Origin: Ifrita kowaldi
Lineage: Eukaryota > Chordata > Aves > Passeriformes > Cinclosomatidae
Length of the DNA stretch: 64,000 nt
Assembly (NCBI GenBank): GCA_013398055.1
Contig: VZRS01002382.1
Span: forward strand, 22,608 to 86,607
Reading direction: 5' to 3'
Made by a program: the position numbers and the translations under genes. The first letter of the stretch is position 1; every line of letters begins with the position of its first letter. Shown here piece by piece: positions 51,959-64,000 of the stretch. The notes beneath the pieces were generated by a model. It did not search any database, was not told the DNA's origin, and was given only the letters and a program-made list of their open reading frames with translations.

Positions 51959-54856
51959 TTCTGTCAGAGGATGTCCCACTTCATTGTCTGCCTAAAGTGA
52001 GTGTGAAACATGGGCTGTGGTGCTCCAAGGCCAGTAGCTGACGTGAGGTAACTACCCACAATTAGCTCCCTGACAGACTCAGCTGGATCTGTGCCCCTGA
52101 TGAAAGCGCTGGAGATTCATTGTTTTTTGTCATCATGGCCTGAACATAGATTTCTAAATAAAATGCATCACAACCCATGTCTGAACTTTTGTTTTGGCTG
52201 CAAACTTGCTAACAGTATCATAAACCAGTGTGTGAACTTTGGCTTGCCTTCACACTATCCTTGGTCAGTGATGTTGCTGGAGAAGAGGGATTATTGTGGT
52301 CTGGACTTAATCTGCCTCACATTCATCTCTGGAATCCAACTTGCAGTTATCTTCCATAATGTGGGTTCAAAGCAACACCTGTCTCACAAGCAGGATTTAA
52401 AAGTGGAGTATCAAATAGCATTTCCCCCATTTTCCCAGCTGAGTGAAAAGCACATTGAAAAATAGCCAGATACTCATCTGAAGGCAAAGTGTCCCTGTAA
52501 CCCATTCCAGACCTATGCTCTCTGCCTTTCCAGGGCTCCAGCTTCTACCTTTCCTTACCAACACAAAATACCTGGTTCTGCTGAAGACTTGCACTGACAT
52601 TAGGAGTGAGATCAGACCCCGAAAAAGACTTCAAAAGACACGTTTGACCCATATCTAAGCCAATGCAGCCCTGTGTCTCCACTAAGTGCACAGAGTTGTC
52701 TCACTCTTTAAAAGTTCCGCACTAGGCACTTTCGAGACTTAAATAACTTTGAAGCAAAGGGGAGTAGCAGTGGATAGAAAAAGAGGAGCTTCACTTTTTT
52801 GGTTGCATGCAGGCCTTTAGGTGAGTCATCTCCCCTCCAGCAAGCCTCGTTAGCTTTTATACGTATTTAAATGAGGTGGCTTTAACCAATTCCTGCTGCC
52901 TCAGGCATCACTGTGATGCAGACAGTAGGTGAAAAGGTAAAAGAAAAAAAGTGGGTATGAGCAGTGTTTGTCAGCATCACTTCTGCTGCTGGTGTGATTA
53001 CAGTGGGTTTGATTGTTTGCCAGTTGTTGCGGGGTGTTGTCTGGCTTTACTGTAATTTATTGAGAGATTCCTTAGTGTCAGGGTTAGAAAAGTCTTGCTT
53101 TCAACTCAAAGTTTTTTCACAGATCAGATTAGGCAAGGTCTGCCTCATTCGATGACTTTCAGGTTTCCAAGTTACAACCGTGGTACCGATGTGTTTGGAT
53201 TCCTGAAGGATTCCTCAAAGGAAATGCAAGTACGTCTTTTAGGATCATTTATGTGCATCGAAAGCATTTATGAATTGCTATGCAAGGAAACACAGACTAT
53301 TTTATTATTTATTCACTTCATACATCAGATCTTTTGCCAAGTACATGCTACTGGTAAATGCCTCACAGGATCAGATAGATGTGTGTGTTAGGTTCCCCTC
53401 TTCTCCTCCCGCTCCCTCTCCGCTCCCAGGACAGAAATGTGGGGTCTGTTTTGTATAATTATCAGGCCAGTAGCATTTTTGAGTGTGTTATGCAGCTTAG
53501 GTGAGACTGTGGCCCCAGTGAATTCGATGGGAGATTTGGCTTCAGCTTCAATGGAGCTGAGATTTCCTTTCCTCTCCTCTCCTGTCTGTATTTGATGAGT
53601 CTTTCTGTCAGGAGAAGAAAGAGATCCTCTTTTGAAAAATAGTCATGAATGCTTAATAAAGCTGAATGAGCCAGCCAGGATTATGTTTTTTGCTCTATAG
53701 CCAGCAAAATCTCTTCCAGAACTAATTCTGATTAAAAGAATCCACTGGTTGAACCTCAGACACAAGGGCACCCCTGGAGTAATTCAACTGTATGATGTAT
53801 TTATTTTTTTAAAAACCTAATTATTGCATTGATCTTTGTAATATCTGGCTCTTGTGTAAAACTGATTTCAAAGCTGTCTCTCTCTTATCTATAATTGTTC
53901 ATGAATTATCTTAGGGCTTGGGCAGGACTATCACTGTAACTGGGTCTTAAAAAAAAAGTGAGTTTACTGACCACATTAATTAAGCTCCATGGCAGACCAT
54001 AAAATAACTATAAATAGAAGTTAAATTATTCCTTAGATTGTGTTCCCCCACTTTTTTTTTCTTAACTCTGACTCAACCAAATCAATCTCTAGCACAGAAC
54101 AGGCTTGTCCCTTCTTGATCTCTGCTCCTGCCAAGCACTTCCAAGGGTCTGGGAAGAGGTAGGGTCTTTCATTAGACCGTATAGGTGGAGAACACAGATA
54201 TTTACAAAGTCCTCAACTCTGAAACTCACGTTCCTGTTCCAGCTGGTTTATTCAAAGATATTCTCCCTTCAAACTGCTGCTTCTACATCCTTAGCTCATC
54301 CCGGCTCCAACAGTGACCTCAAGGATTTTTGTTCCCCATTTTCCTGCAGCTTCAGCTGAAAAGAGACAATGCTGGTCGTCTTGCTTCACGTTTAGAGGAA
54401 AACAAGACAAAACCAGGAACAGCAGCTTGGTGGGAACACCCATGAGGTGTTTTCACCCCACATAATAAATGGTTGGTCATTGCTTTACAGGGCCCTGAGC
54501 AGTTTCTGTCCCTGTTGTAGCAGATGTTTAGTCACACAACTGTGTCATTTCACTATGACAAAGTGCCTTTCTGGGGGAGATGCCAAACTTTCAGCCCTGT
54601 CATGGATTGGAAGGTCTGGACCTTCGGTTACGCTTTTGCCAGTCCCGGAGATCAACCACCCAGCATTGCTGTGTTGCCTGGAAAGCACCCAAAATCTGGT
54701 GAAGGCAGAATCTTTTGGCTCTGGCTTCCTGCCTGGTCCCAGATAGGAAGGTGGGAGTAGCTGGCCATTCTCTACCTCATGGAAGGATTATACAGCAGGG
54801 AAAAAAATTGTACTTTATGTATTTCATGCTTGTTATAGCACATCCTGGGCACTTTA

Positions 54857-55125
54857 TAGAATCATAGAATTGTTAAGTTTGGAAAAAACCTCTAAGATCA
54901 TCAAGTCCAACCGTCAACCCTGCACCATAATCATGTTCACCACTAAACCATGTCCCTAAGTGCCACATCCACACAATTTTTGAACACTTCCAGGAATGGT
55001 GACTCCACCACTTCCCTAGGCAGCCTGTTCCAGCGTTTGACCACCCTTTCTATGAAGAAATTTTTCCAAATGTCTAATTTAAACCTCCCGTGTTACAACT
55101 TGAGGTCATTTTATTCTGTCATTCT
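54857..55125 (-). mobile_element. CR1 LINE 3' fragment, antisense (shares 3' flank with the copy at 57428)
   Basis: ATAGAATCATAGAATTGTTA, GACCACCCTTTCTATGAAGA and the unusual variant TTTTTCCAAATGTCTAAT. The roughly 40 bases to the left are shared with the copy starting at 57428. Confidence 0.92.
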
Positions 55126-55714
55126 TAATAATGGCCATGTTACCAAAGTCCAGAAAAAAAAAAAGGGGTCCTTGAACCTACAATCAACATAAAGTATCCC
55201 ACCTAATCCTAAATCACATTAAGCTGGGGGTGAACTTAATCATGTGGGCGAGATAGAACAGTGAATTTGATTTCCTAGCAGGTCCTGTAATGTGTTGCTA
55301 GCAGCAAAACAACCCCTCCAGCTCCGTATTTAACTTCCTTTCATTGCAGATGCCTTTTGGTTAACAGCAAGGATCTGATTTAATTTTACAGTTACCCGGT
55401 GACCACAGGACGGGGATTGTGCATCACCAGAGAATGCACAAACATCTGCCTGCCTCCCCTTCTTCCAGCAGGAACGAGACAGCACAGGAGCGCGGCCAAG
55501 CCCGTGTGGCTGTGACTGTAATTGAAAAAACTGCTGAATCAGACACAAGGACAAGGGTTCACGCAGGAACTTGGGCCAGGCAGACACATGTCCTTGGAAG
55601 CACCAGGCAAAAAGTGATCACAAGTAGTAGTGTGGCCAGGAGAGGTCGAGAGATGTCAGCTGGGTTGGAGGCACCTTCCTACCTTCGAGGACAGTGGTTT
55701 ACATCTTCCTCAGG

Positions 55715-55950
55715 AGAGGAAGAGGAGGGGCAGGCATGGATCTCCTCATTGGTAACCAGTGACAGGACCTGAGGGAATGGCCTGAAGCTGTGTCAGGGCA
55801 GGCTTAGGTTGGATATTAGGGGAAGGTTCCTCCCCCAGAGGGTGGTTGGGCACTGAACAGGCTCCCCAGGGAAGTGGTCACAGCACGAAATCTGACAGAG
55901 CTCAAGGAGAATTTGGACAGTGCTCTCAGGCACAGGGTGGGCTCCAAACC
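55715..55950 (+). mobile_element. CR1 LINE fragment of the second subfamily, sense
   Basis: AGAGGAAGAGGAGGGGCAGG, ACCAGTGACAGGACCTGAGG and CTGACAGAGCTCAAGGAGAA. The 3' tail repeats are missing. Confidence 0.85.
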
Positions 55951-56769
55951 CAGCTCAGACAGCTGCTTCAGAAGGCAATCCGCAGCACGGATCAGCCTTT
56001 CCCCACCCATCCCCTTGGTTCAGGGAGCAGGAGCCCGGGAACAGCTGCACAGCGGCTGAGAGCCTGTCACAGCACACAGCTGGAAGCAGTTTTCCTGCAG
56101 AGGCTGAGCGCAGCTTCCAAGCCCCAGGGTGGAAGGAGGATAGTGCAGGGAAGCGGGGCAAGGCGGAGGGAGGGAGGGAGACAAGGAGCTGTAATGAAGT
56201 GCACACATGTGCATGTGTGAAGGAACGACCTGACATGCAAGACGTGTGCCAGCAAAATTTATAAAAAGTAATAAAAAGTGAGTCCTGATGTTTCTCTGCT
56301 CATGTAACACATGCAGGGCTGACCTCAGATGCCTTCTGTCTGGCATCACCACGCTCCCAGAGATGATGGGACTCAGGTGACATATTTGGTCTTTGGCCAT
56401 CTCTGGCTCAAGCTCCTCAACAGAGAACTTGGCCCAATAAAAAACAAGGGAAGGGACAGGCGCAGCTGAAAGAGAATCATCATCATCATAACTCTGCTGC
56501 TGAGCAGTGCCTGGACCAGGAGCTGCCCAATTTTGCACTGTAGCAATAAGGCACTCAACTTCTCTTCACCCCTTCCCAGGCCAGGCAGACAGGAGCACAC
56601 CAAGGCAGAGGTTGGGAGACTCCAGTTGGGTTTATCTTTGTTTATTATTTCCAGTCACTGTTAAATGAAAAATATCTGACCAGTCCTCAGGCCTGGGTGT
56701 GGAGTCCAGAGCTGCTCCCTGCTTGCTGGTTGTCCCACTGTGGTCATAGGGAGCTCTGTGCAGGGCATG

Positions 56770-57178
56770 GCCACATCTGGAGCAGCTGAGGTCACTTGGT
56801 CTGCTCAGCCCTGGGAAGAGGAGACTGAGGGGAGAACTCATTGCAGTTACAACTTCCTCGTGCGGGAAAGAGGAGGGGCAGTCACTGATACCTTCTCTGT
56901 GGTGACCAGTGACAGGACCCGAGGGAATTGCCTGAAGCTGAGTCAGGGGAGGTTTAGGTTGGACGTTAGGAAAAGGTTCTTCATCCAGAGGATGGTTGGG
57001 CACTGGAAGAGGCTCCCCAGGGCAGTGGTCACAGCACCAAACCTGACAAAGCTCAAGGAGCATTGGACAATGCTCTCAAGCACAGGATGGGATTGTTGGG
57101 TTTGTCCTGTGAAGGGACACAAAGCTGGATTCAATGATCCTTGTGGGCCCCTTCCAACTCAGGATATTCTGTGATCTG
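56770..57178 (+). mobile_element. CR1 LINE fragment of the second subfamily, sense, with 3' tail
   Basis: CCCTGGGAAGAGGAGACTGA, then a frame with residues GRFRLDVRKRFF and GHWKRLPRAVVTAPNLTKLK, ending CCCCTTCCAACTCAGGATAT and TCTGTGATCTGTG. Confidence 0.9.
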
Positions 57179-57427
57179 TGCTGGGAAACAAAACCACACC
57201 TGTCCCTGTCTCTTGCATGGAGTGTGTCCATGACCTTATTAAGTTGGTTCTCCCAGGATGGTAACTATGTCAAAAATTTTCCCTGGTTCCTGCTAACATC
57301 TGAGGAAAGTTCAGGAATCCATGCTGCAAAGGCAGCACACAACACAGACCCTGGATCCAGCACACTGGTGACACATGTATGTCACGTTTACGTATTTCAT
57401 GCTTGTTATGGCGCATCCAGTGGATTT

Positions 57428-58045
57428 TATAGAATCATAGAATCATTAAGGCTGGAAAAGACCTCTAAGATCATCAAGTGCAACCATCTACCCGACACCA
57501 CAATAATGTTCGCCACTGAACCATGTCCCTAAGTGCCGCTTCCACACAATTTCTGAACACTTCCAGGGTTGGTGGCTACACCACTTCCCTAGGCAGCTTG
57601 TTCCAGTGTCTGACCACCCTTTCTGTGAAGAAATTTTTCCAAATGTCTAATCTAAACCTCCCCTGTGGTCCATCTTGAGGCCATGTCCTCTTGTCCTGTC
57701 CCTGTTCCCTGGGAGCAGAGCCTGACCCCACCTGGCTGCACCCTCCTGTCAGGGAGTTGTGCAGAGCCAGAAGGTTCCTCCTGAGCCTCCTTTTCTCCAG
57801 GCTGAGCCCCCCCAGCTCCCTCAGCTGCTCCTCACCAGACTTGTGCCCCAGACCCTTCACCAGCTCAGTTCCCTTCTCTGGACATGCTCCAGCCCCTCAA
57901 TGTCTTTCCTGTCATGAGGGGCCCAAAACTGGACCCAGGATTCAAGGTGTGGCCTCACTCCACAGCCTGCAGCAGGACACCCTTCCCTGAACCATGTCTG
58001 CCTGTCCCTAAAGGCAGTGCCAGGCACTGGCTGCCCCGGCTGTGC
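57428..58045 (-). mobile_element. CR1 LINE fragment with RT C-terminal remnant, antisense, about 620 bases
   Basis: Tail TATAGAATCATAGAATCATT at the left edge. On the minus strand, 57576-57860 encodes FRLDIWKNFFTERVVRHWNK, and 58045 leads into QFWAPHDRKDIEGLEHVQRR-like residues. The longest CR1 copy in the window. Confidence 0.95.
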
Positions 58046-58907
58046 AAACACCACAGAGGGACTAAAGATAGCGTCAGGTCATTTCTCAAAATCACATCTC
58101 TCCTTCTACACTGAGGCTAGAAAATGGCAAATAGGATGCAGGATTTGGCTCCACAGTGTTCACTGTTGTCATGACTCATGAGTTATTTTTATCTTTTCTG
58201 TAACTGAACAAATGGCTGCAGTAATTAATCTCTGTCTGTTCTGACAATGGCCTGGCCAAAACACATTATGTTTTTGCAGACAGTGTAAGAAGAGAAGCAC
58301 AAAAACATCATGTGTGTGAGTCAGTATTTTAAATATTTTCCTTAGGTTTGCTTTTTTACATGCTTTAAAATGTGCTTATGTACTGCATTCAGTGTATTAA
58401 ATAAAGTTAAAAGGAGCAACAAGTGCTGTTATACAGGTTAGCTGCACAGATATAAATCTCTGTTTTGAAGCTCAACCACATGTGAAACAAGATCTAATCA
58501 AATCATGGCAGCGGCAGAATTAATTTGAGTCTTTTCAAGAGGATCCAGTCCCAGTGGAGGGTTTTACTCTGCCAAGCTCCTTACAACTTTATTGGATGAT
58601 AATTATTTCTGTAGAAAGAAATGTTGCAATCAAACACTCCCCCAACAGTACTTTTGTTTTCTACAGAGCTGGTTGAGCAATGAAGAGATTTATTAGTGGA
58701 GAATGTATTAACGAGGAATTTGTGGAGAAACAACCAAAAAACCAGTGAGCGGAATTTCCACGAAATATCTCCAGGGTGTGAGTTTGCCAAGCACACAGTT
58801 TGCAGATGCCCAGTGCTCCCTGTGGAGTAACAATCATACCCCAAACTCTGTAAACAAGTATTTTTGCCACCCAGAATGCCTAAGGGGGAATACCAGTTTA
58901 CAGTAGT
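58046..58907. other. Unique AT-rich non-coding stretch, possible regulatory DNA
   Basis: No repeat or coding signal. It contains a TGACTCA AP-1 motif (58172-58178) and an AACCACA RUNX-type motif at 58474-58480 that overlaps the palindromic E-box CACATGTG (58477-58484). Whether it is conserved cannot be judged from one genome. Confidence 0.4.
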
Positions 58908-59036
58908 ATCACAGAATCACACAATAGTTTCAGCTGGAAGGGACCTTAAAGATCATCTCATTCCAAGCCCTGCCGTGGGCAGGGACACCTTCCACTAGAC
59001 CAGGTTGCTCCAAGCCCTGTGCAACCTGGACTTGAA
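58908..59036 (-). mobile_element. CR1 LINE 3' end, antisense
   Basis: AGTATCACAGAATCACACAA, GGAAGGGACCTTAAAGATCA, then GTGGGCAGGGACACCTTCCA; truncated after about 130 bases. Confidence 0.9.
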
Positions 59037-62000
59037 TAATGCAGATCTACAGACCCCAATTCATCTGTGAGCCCAAAGGAGCAAGAACTTCATCCTCTGA
59101 GTTCAGGCTGCCCCTAATTGTTGGCTGAACTAAAAAACTGCTCAACCCATAAGCATAAATTATGGTTTTTTGTCCCTTCCTATGAAGCTCCATGTTCTCA
59201 TGGTCAAGAGGATACGAGCCAGACAAGCCTGTCTTGTAAACTTGCCGCTCGTGACAGTCTCTCATGGGACTTACACAAACACATACTAAAATAAGAAGGA
59301 TCCATTTTCCATACCCATTACTCACTATTCACCTACTATCTGAACACTCCTGCCATCCTCCTATTTAATAGAGTTTTCCTTGCCATGATCCATGAGATAA
59401 GACAATTATTAGGCTTGTCTTTGATCACTCGAGGTCTGTTGCCCAATAGGACATTTGTATAATACCATCATTTTTGAGATCTCGGGGAAAAAATCCTCCA
59501 AGTCTCTTGTGGGAGCAAATGTGCTTCTTTTGCTTCCTTCAGACTTTGTAAAAGTGAGAGGAAAGCCTGTTTATGGCATTAATTGAGCCCTTCATTTTTG
59601 TTCATCAAATCAAATAATCTTTTCTGAAGTTGTCTTTTTTTTCCCACCTATGGGAAAAAAATGCAGGCTACATTTCCAAGTTCTTCCAGTGCTGGGGTAT
59701 CTGTATTTGTGCTGAAGATAAACAGTGAAAAATTTCTCTTCTTTCCAATTTACAGAGAGTTTGGACTGATGTTCCAGTTCTCGAGTTTTATGGAACTGAT
59801 GTGTTTGATAGAATTCAGGAGATATTTTTGAACCGTTAAAGGAAAATACACAAGTATTTCCTGAATTTGTTTCTTCTTATCCCATAGTTTACATGAACTG
59901 TTCAGCAAAGGGAAGCAAAAGCTGAGCTTCAACCAAACCCAGACCAAAGCAGAGCTTCTGGTAGAAACCATGTTGGGATTAAATGATTTCCTTTGGTTTC
60001 CATCCAAAACCAAGCTGAACGTGGATTTCTGGGTTGAGTTTCACTTTGAATTTTTTGGTTTTATTCAGTTATGAAGAATTAAGTGAAACTTGGGAGGTTC
60101 AAACCCTCATTGAATGATCCTGAAAAACGATCTGCAAAACCCCTTGCTATGGAGTCCAATTTCATACCTTTGATCTCTGTGGATGCTGGGAGCAGCACCA
60201 GTGTCTCTTCCAACCTATAAAGAACAGGCCAGTGAAGCCACTACATTTTATTTTTATGTAGAGACTTAGCTATCCAAGAGACAATATCAAATCCCAGTCA
60301 TCACCCTGGGCCAACTGGAAAGCAGGAAATCCCAGAATTTGCCCTTCTCCCAGACACAGTCCATCAAAGCCAGTAGGTACCACCCTGAGCATGCCAACAG
60401 CCTACTGACAAATACAGAAAGGAACACAACTAAGGGTCTTACTGAGTTTTTCCCTGGGAAGAAGAAAGCATTTACCTTCCTCAGGTCCCAGCTTGTGCTG
60501 GAATCATGGGCACTGCTCTTTGGGCTCCCCATCACGGTCAGGATGATCCATGAGACCCCAGTTATGTGGTGTAGCTGTCACTGAGCAGCTCATCCCACCT
60601 GACAGGAGCAAGAGAGCAACCACTGAGCTGGTGGCCATCCAAGTAATGAGCATTTTATTTCTGCTTATCTATGCACCTACATACTGGGGTGTAATCCCAT
60701 GTGTGCCAGCTTTGGCAGGAGAAATGGTGCAAGAACTTCCTGCCCCACCATTTTGAATCTTCATAGCTTGTTTTTTAATTGGAGTCATTTCCATGATCCA
60801 ACTTCAATCCTGACCCACATGAGGTGGTGTGATGAAATTGGGAAGGGGGGTAATTGCGTCACAGGCTGAGAAGCTTTTGGGGAAGAAGAAGCCTTTGAAA
60901 CTACTGTCTCTCCCAAAATACCCTCAGGTACTCCAGTTGCACCCTCCTTATGCATGTGTGACATATGTCTCCCACTTAAGTCATCTTTATGGAGCACGTA
61001 TTTCCTGCTCCCTCATATTTTTATTTTCTTCTCCCCCTTCAAATACTTCCTGCCTTTGGCTGTCTGTGACTGAACTCCCTGGAGCCTTAATAGTCTTGGA
61101 ATCTCTCCACTTCTATAACTTGATTTTACTATTTAGGAGAAAGTTTGATTCATCCCCTCCAAACCAGAAAGAAAATAAAGGGTGGAAAAAATCTTATTCA
61201 CCCACCAGCAAGGGAGCAAGATACAAAAAGACGAGATTATTCTCATTCAGCTATTCCTGGCTTTGGAGTGCATTTCATTTCACTGTCTGCACAGGCCTTT
61301 GTAGCCACCATCTGATTGAACATTACTTATACTGCATATTATAGGCACTAATGAGAAAATGATTCTAAATTGCCCCTAGGGATGGTTATGATTAAACTAT
61401 TTGCCTTTGCTTCCTCTAGTAAATTAAAGCAACCAAAAGAAAGAGAGGAAAAAAAAAGAGAAGCTTAATCTGGAAAGCAGTCAGAATAACGGTTTGGTGA
61501 AGTTTCTGAATTCCTAGGAACATTTTTACCCCTAACCTGGTGATAAGCTGTGTATTTCAGGCTGCAATTTGAAGTTAAAGCTGTGACAAATATGTGACAC
61601 AGGAAGGCATTTTGGGGGGCTGAACTGGGCAGGATTTTCTGTGTTGTCAACCAGTTCGAAGCCCTGATCAGCATTAATTGCAGCCGACTGAAGCCGCTAA
61701 ACCCCTCTCTGCCACAGAGGAGCTCCTCCAAGGCGTCAGGCGTCTGTCTCTTAAAAAGAGCATTTCAGAGCCTCACATACACGGAGCCTCATTCAGACGT
61801 TTTATTTAAACTCTTAAATCTTTTGAGCTTCAGATGAATAAACAAGTCCCTGAAATGCAATCCATTCTTGCCGGTCAGGGTTTTGCAAGTGTTTTTCACG
61901 GGGAAGAAACAAAATGTCATTTGTGTTTCCTTTGGCCATTTTAAGAACAGCGGGATTTGGGGAGCCGGGAGCCACATTCCAGCAGATGTGCCTGGGCCTG

Positions 62001-63227
62001 TGTGTGCTCACGCACTGGGACTTCAGTGGGACTTTTATCCATGATTGTCTACGGCTGTTGAATTACCTGATGAATTAATTAAAAGTGTGCAAACTCTGTG
62101 GGGTGAATTGCCGGGTCACACAGCTTCTGCTTAAGCACTGGGTAAAATATCGGCACTGACGGGCCCCAAACAGGAGCCCACGCCTCTCTGGTGGTCCCCA
62201 AGTCTCTGCAAGGTGGTCCCCATCATCTTCACACTCTAACCTGGACAGTCTTACTTCCATCACCCAAGCCAACACACTGGAGTCAATTACTCCTTGTGGT
62301 TTGTGGGTTTGTGGGTTTGGTACCAGTGACCGGGAAAAACCCTGAGTTGACCTGTCTGCCAACACCCCAAAGCACCTCAGCGTCTGTGCTACAACCTGAG
62401 ACATGCACAGCCCCGTGCAAGAGCTTGTCTCACCAAGCTCTGCAGATGCCTTGGGGGTTCCTCAAAAGATAATGAGGTGCGGAGCTTAGAGACCCAACAG
62501 AGCAACCAAGTGCTGCACTGCTGAGGTTTGCAACAGTGTTACTCATGATTCTACATCACAGCTATCAAGAGTGTGCCCTGGGTTTACTCTTTATATTTCA
62601 CAGGGACATGAAAAAGAATTATTGTGAGATTAGCTGCATGATACCAGAGGTCACATGGAGCTTCAATAGCCTGGGATGAGAGGAACCTGCTCTTCCTTTC
62701 CTTTGGACACAAATAAGGGATCATGGAGAAATTCAGGTGCAGTTGTGTGTACCGGCAACATCTGAAGCTGGAGGAGTCTTGTAGATAAGCTCCATTTTGC
62801 TGGGGTAATGGAGACAGATCCAGGCTCAAATGGTCTCTGAGGTGCCAGGCAAGATCTTGGCCTCACTGGTATTTGTTTGTACAGCTTAATTTGGGGTCCA
62901 CATCACTGTGCCCCAATCTGTGCCAAGGCTGTAGGTGTTTAATTAATTGGTTCCCTTGAAGCAAGACCTTTCTGTCCATATACAATCAGTGGTGAGAGTA
63001 GAAAAACCAAACCAGCTTTGAAGGTTTTGTGGGGAATGCAAACACCCAACCTAGCTGCTCATAGTAGGCAGGCTTTTCCCTTTAGAGGTTCTCTAAGGTG
63101 CTCCCCATTAACTACCCAAAGAAATTTGGATCTTGGTGGCAGAAACATCTCAAATTTTGTCATTAGTTAGATGTCCAAATAAGACAGGATCTGGGCTGCC
63201 TGTCATGTTCCAGGGCTTCACTAGCCC

Positions 63228-63415
63228 TCAGAGGATGGTGAGACACTGGCACAGGTTGCTCAGAGAAGCTGGGGCTGCCACATCCCTGGAAGTGTTCAAG
63301 GCCAGGTTGGATGGGGCTTGGAGCAACCTGGTTTAGTGGAAGGGGTCCCTGACCATGGAAGAGGGTTGGAATGAGTTGATATTTCAAGTCCCTTCAACCC
63401 AAACCATTCTATGAA
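63228..63415 (+). mobile_element. CR1 LINE 3' end, sense
   Basis: CACTGGCACAGGTTGCTCAG, GGGCTTGGAGCAACCTGGTT, ending CCCAAACCATTCTATGAATT. Confidence 0.9.
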
Positions 63416-64000
63416 TTTACAGCTCTTGGTTAGCATGGATAAGGTCTAATTTCATGTATTTGATTGATACAGCTATCTGCACCACCAGGTCACTGCTGTG
63501 GAGTCTGGACATGTGTGTTTCTGTGCACAAGTGCAGTGGACTGGAATGAGAAAGAGGAGGAGACAAAACTCTTGTGGACATCGTCATAACAACCCAGAGC
63601 TGTTGCTTCAATGTCCTATCCCCTTGTGCAGAAGGATTGTGGCTTTGGTGGCAGAAATTCATTTCCAGCTGACCCCAGGCTCAAACCTGAAGGCAGAGTG
63701 TTCTTTGTTTCCTCCCCACACTGCTCCCTCCCTACAACTGGAAGGTTATGTGTTTCTTAGCTACTGGTCAGACTGGTGGTGCCTGCCAAGAAGCTTTCAG
63801 GGAATTTCCTCACTATGTAACAAATTTATGAGTCATATGAAAATCTGGGAAATGATTCAACCAGCTGTCTTTCGTTGACTCAAAGATTTTTACAACACCT
63901 CGGTGCCTCATCTTTGATTTGAGCCAGCAGAATGGTTTATTGTAACATCAAATGGTCTTATGTTCACTGGAAGGACGCTTCCTACTACCAAAAAAAAAAA

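Larger units (their letters stand above)
48121..64000. other. Downstream intergenic region, no gene found
   Basis: Apart from the CR1 copies listed, I find no exon with splice signals and homology, no CpG island and no RNA gene. I compared the minus-strand frames with SUPT3H, the neighbour expected from mammalian gene order, and saw none of its exons. Unique stretches at about 49.0-51.5, 52.0-54.8, 58.1-58.9 and 59.1-63.2 kb are AT-rich, and some look like conserved non-coding DNA (see findings). The last ten bases of the window are a run of A. Confidence 0.6.

Noticed and set aside
47536..64000. Exons of SUPT3H or RUNX2, expected downstream in mammalian order
   Set aside because: None of the minus- or plus-strand frames showed recognisable parts of either protein.
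63991..64000. Terminal run of ten A as a retrogene poly(A) tail
   Set aside because: The window ends here and no retrogene body is visible to the left; it could be any A-run.

Overview
The window is vertebrate nuclear DNA and almost certainly avian. It carries 26 recognisable, mostly 5'-truncated CR1 LINE fragments in both orientations. Many still end in the avian CR1 3' tail made of repeats like ATTCTATG, and several retain the C-terminus of the CR1 reverse-transcriptase ORF. Genes are split by GT-AG introns and start in CpG islands. I cannot name the species from sequence alone.

Layout. 1-8.55 kb is intergenic sequence with CR1 copies and no gene I can support. 8.7-15.1 kb holds a three-exon C2H2 zinc-finger gene on the + strand: CpG-island promoter, 1107 codons, 16 intact fingers plus one decayed finger, and a roughly 2 kb 3' UTR. 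15.1-16.5 kb is a short spacer with a TG repeat and a CR1. 16.5-17.1 kb is a second CpG island. 16,917-47,535 is a complete 16-exon CDC5L gene on the + strand, predicted at 803 aa, encoding the Myb-like core subunit of the PRP19/NTC spliceosome complex. All 15 introns are GT-AG, and intron 14 alone is 11.5 kb. 47.5-64 kb is a gene-free flank with nine CR1 copies and some stretches that look like conserved non-coding DNA. In mammals SUPT3H and RUNX2 lie beyond CDC5L; I see no exon of either here.

The two genes lie head-to-tail and look like independent transcription units. Each has its own CpG island, and both islands carry a perfect NRF1-type palindrome. A 15/16 match to the CTCF consensus sits between them at the edge of the CDC5L island, which could insulate the two promoters (inference).

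The most interesting items are a three-finger module repeated three times in the zinc-finger protein (with the third finger of the first module decayed), the CTCF/NRF1/degenerate-minisatellite architecture of the CDC5L promoter, and two CR1 copies 2.6 kb apart that share 3' flanking DNA. I found no CRISPR, operon, phage or other prokaryotic-type system, and no intact transposon.
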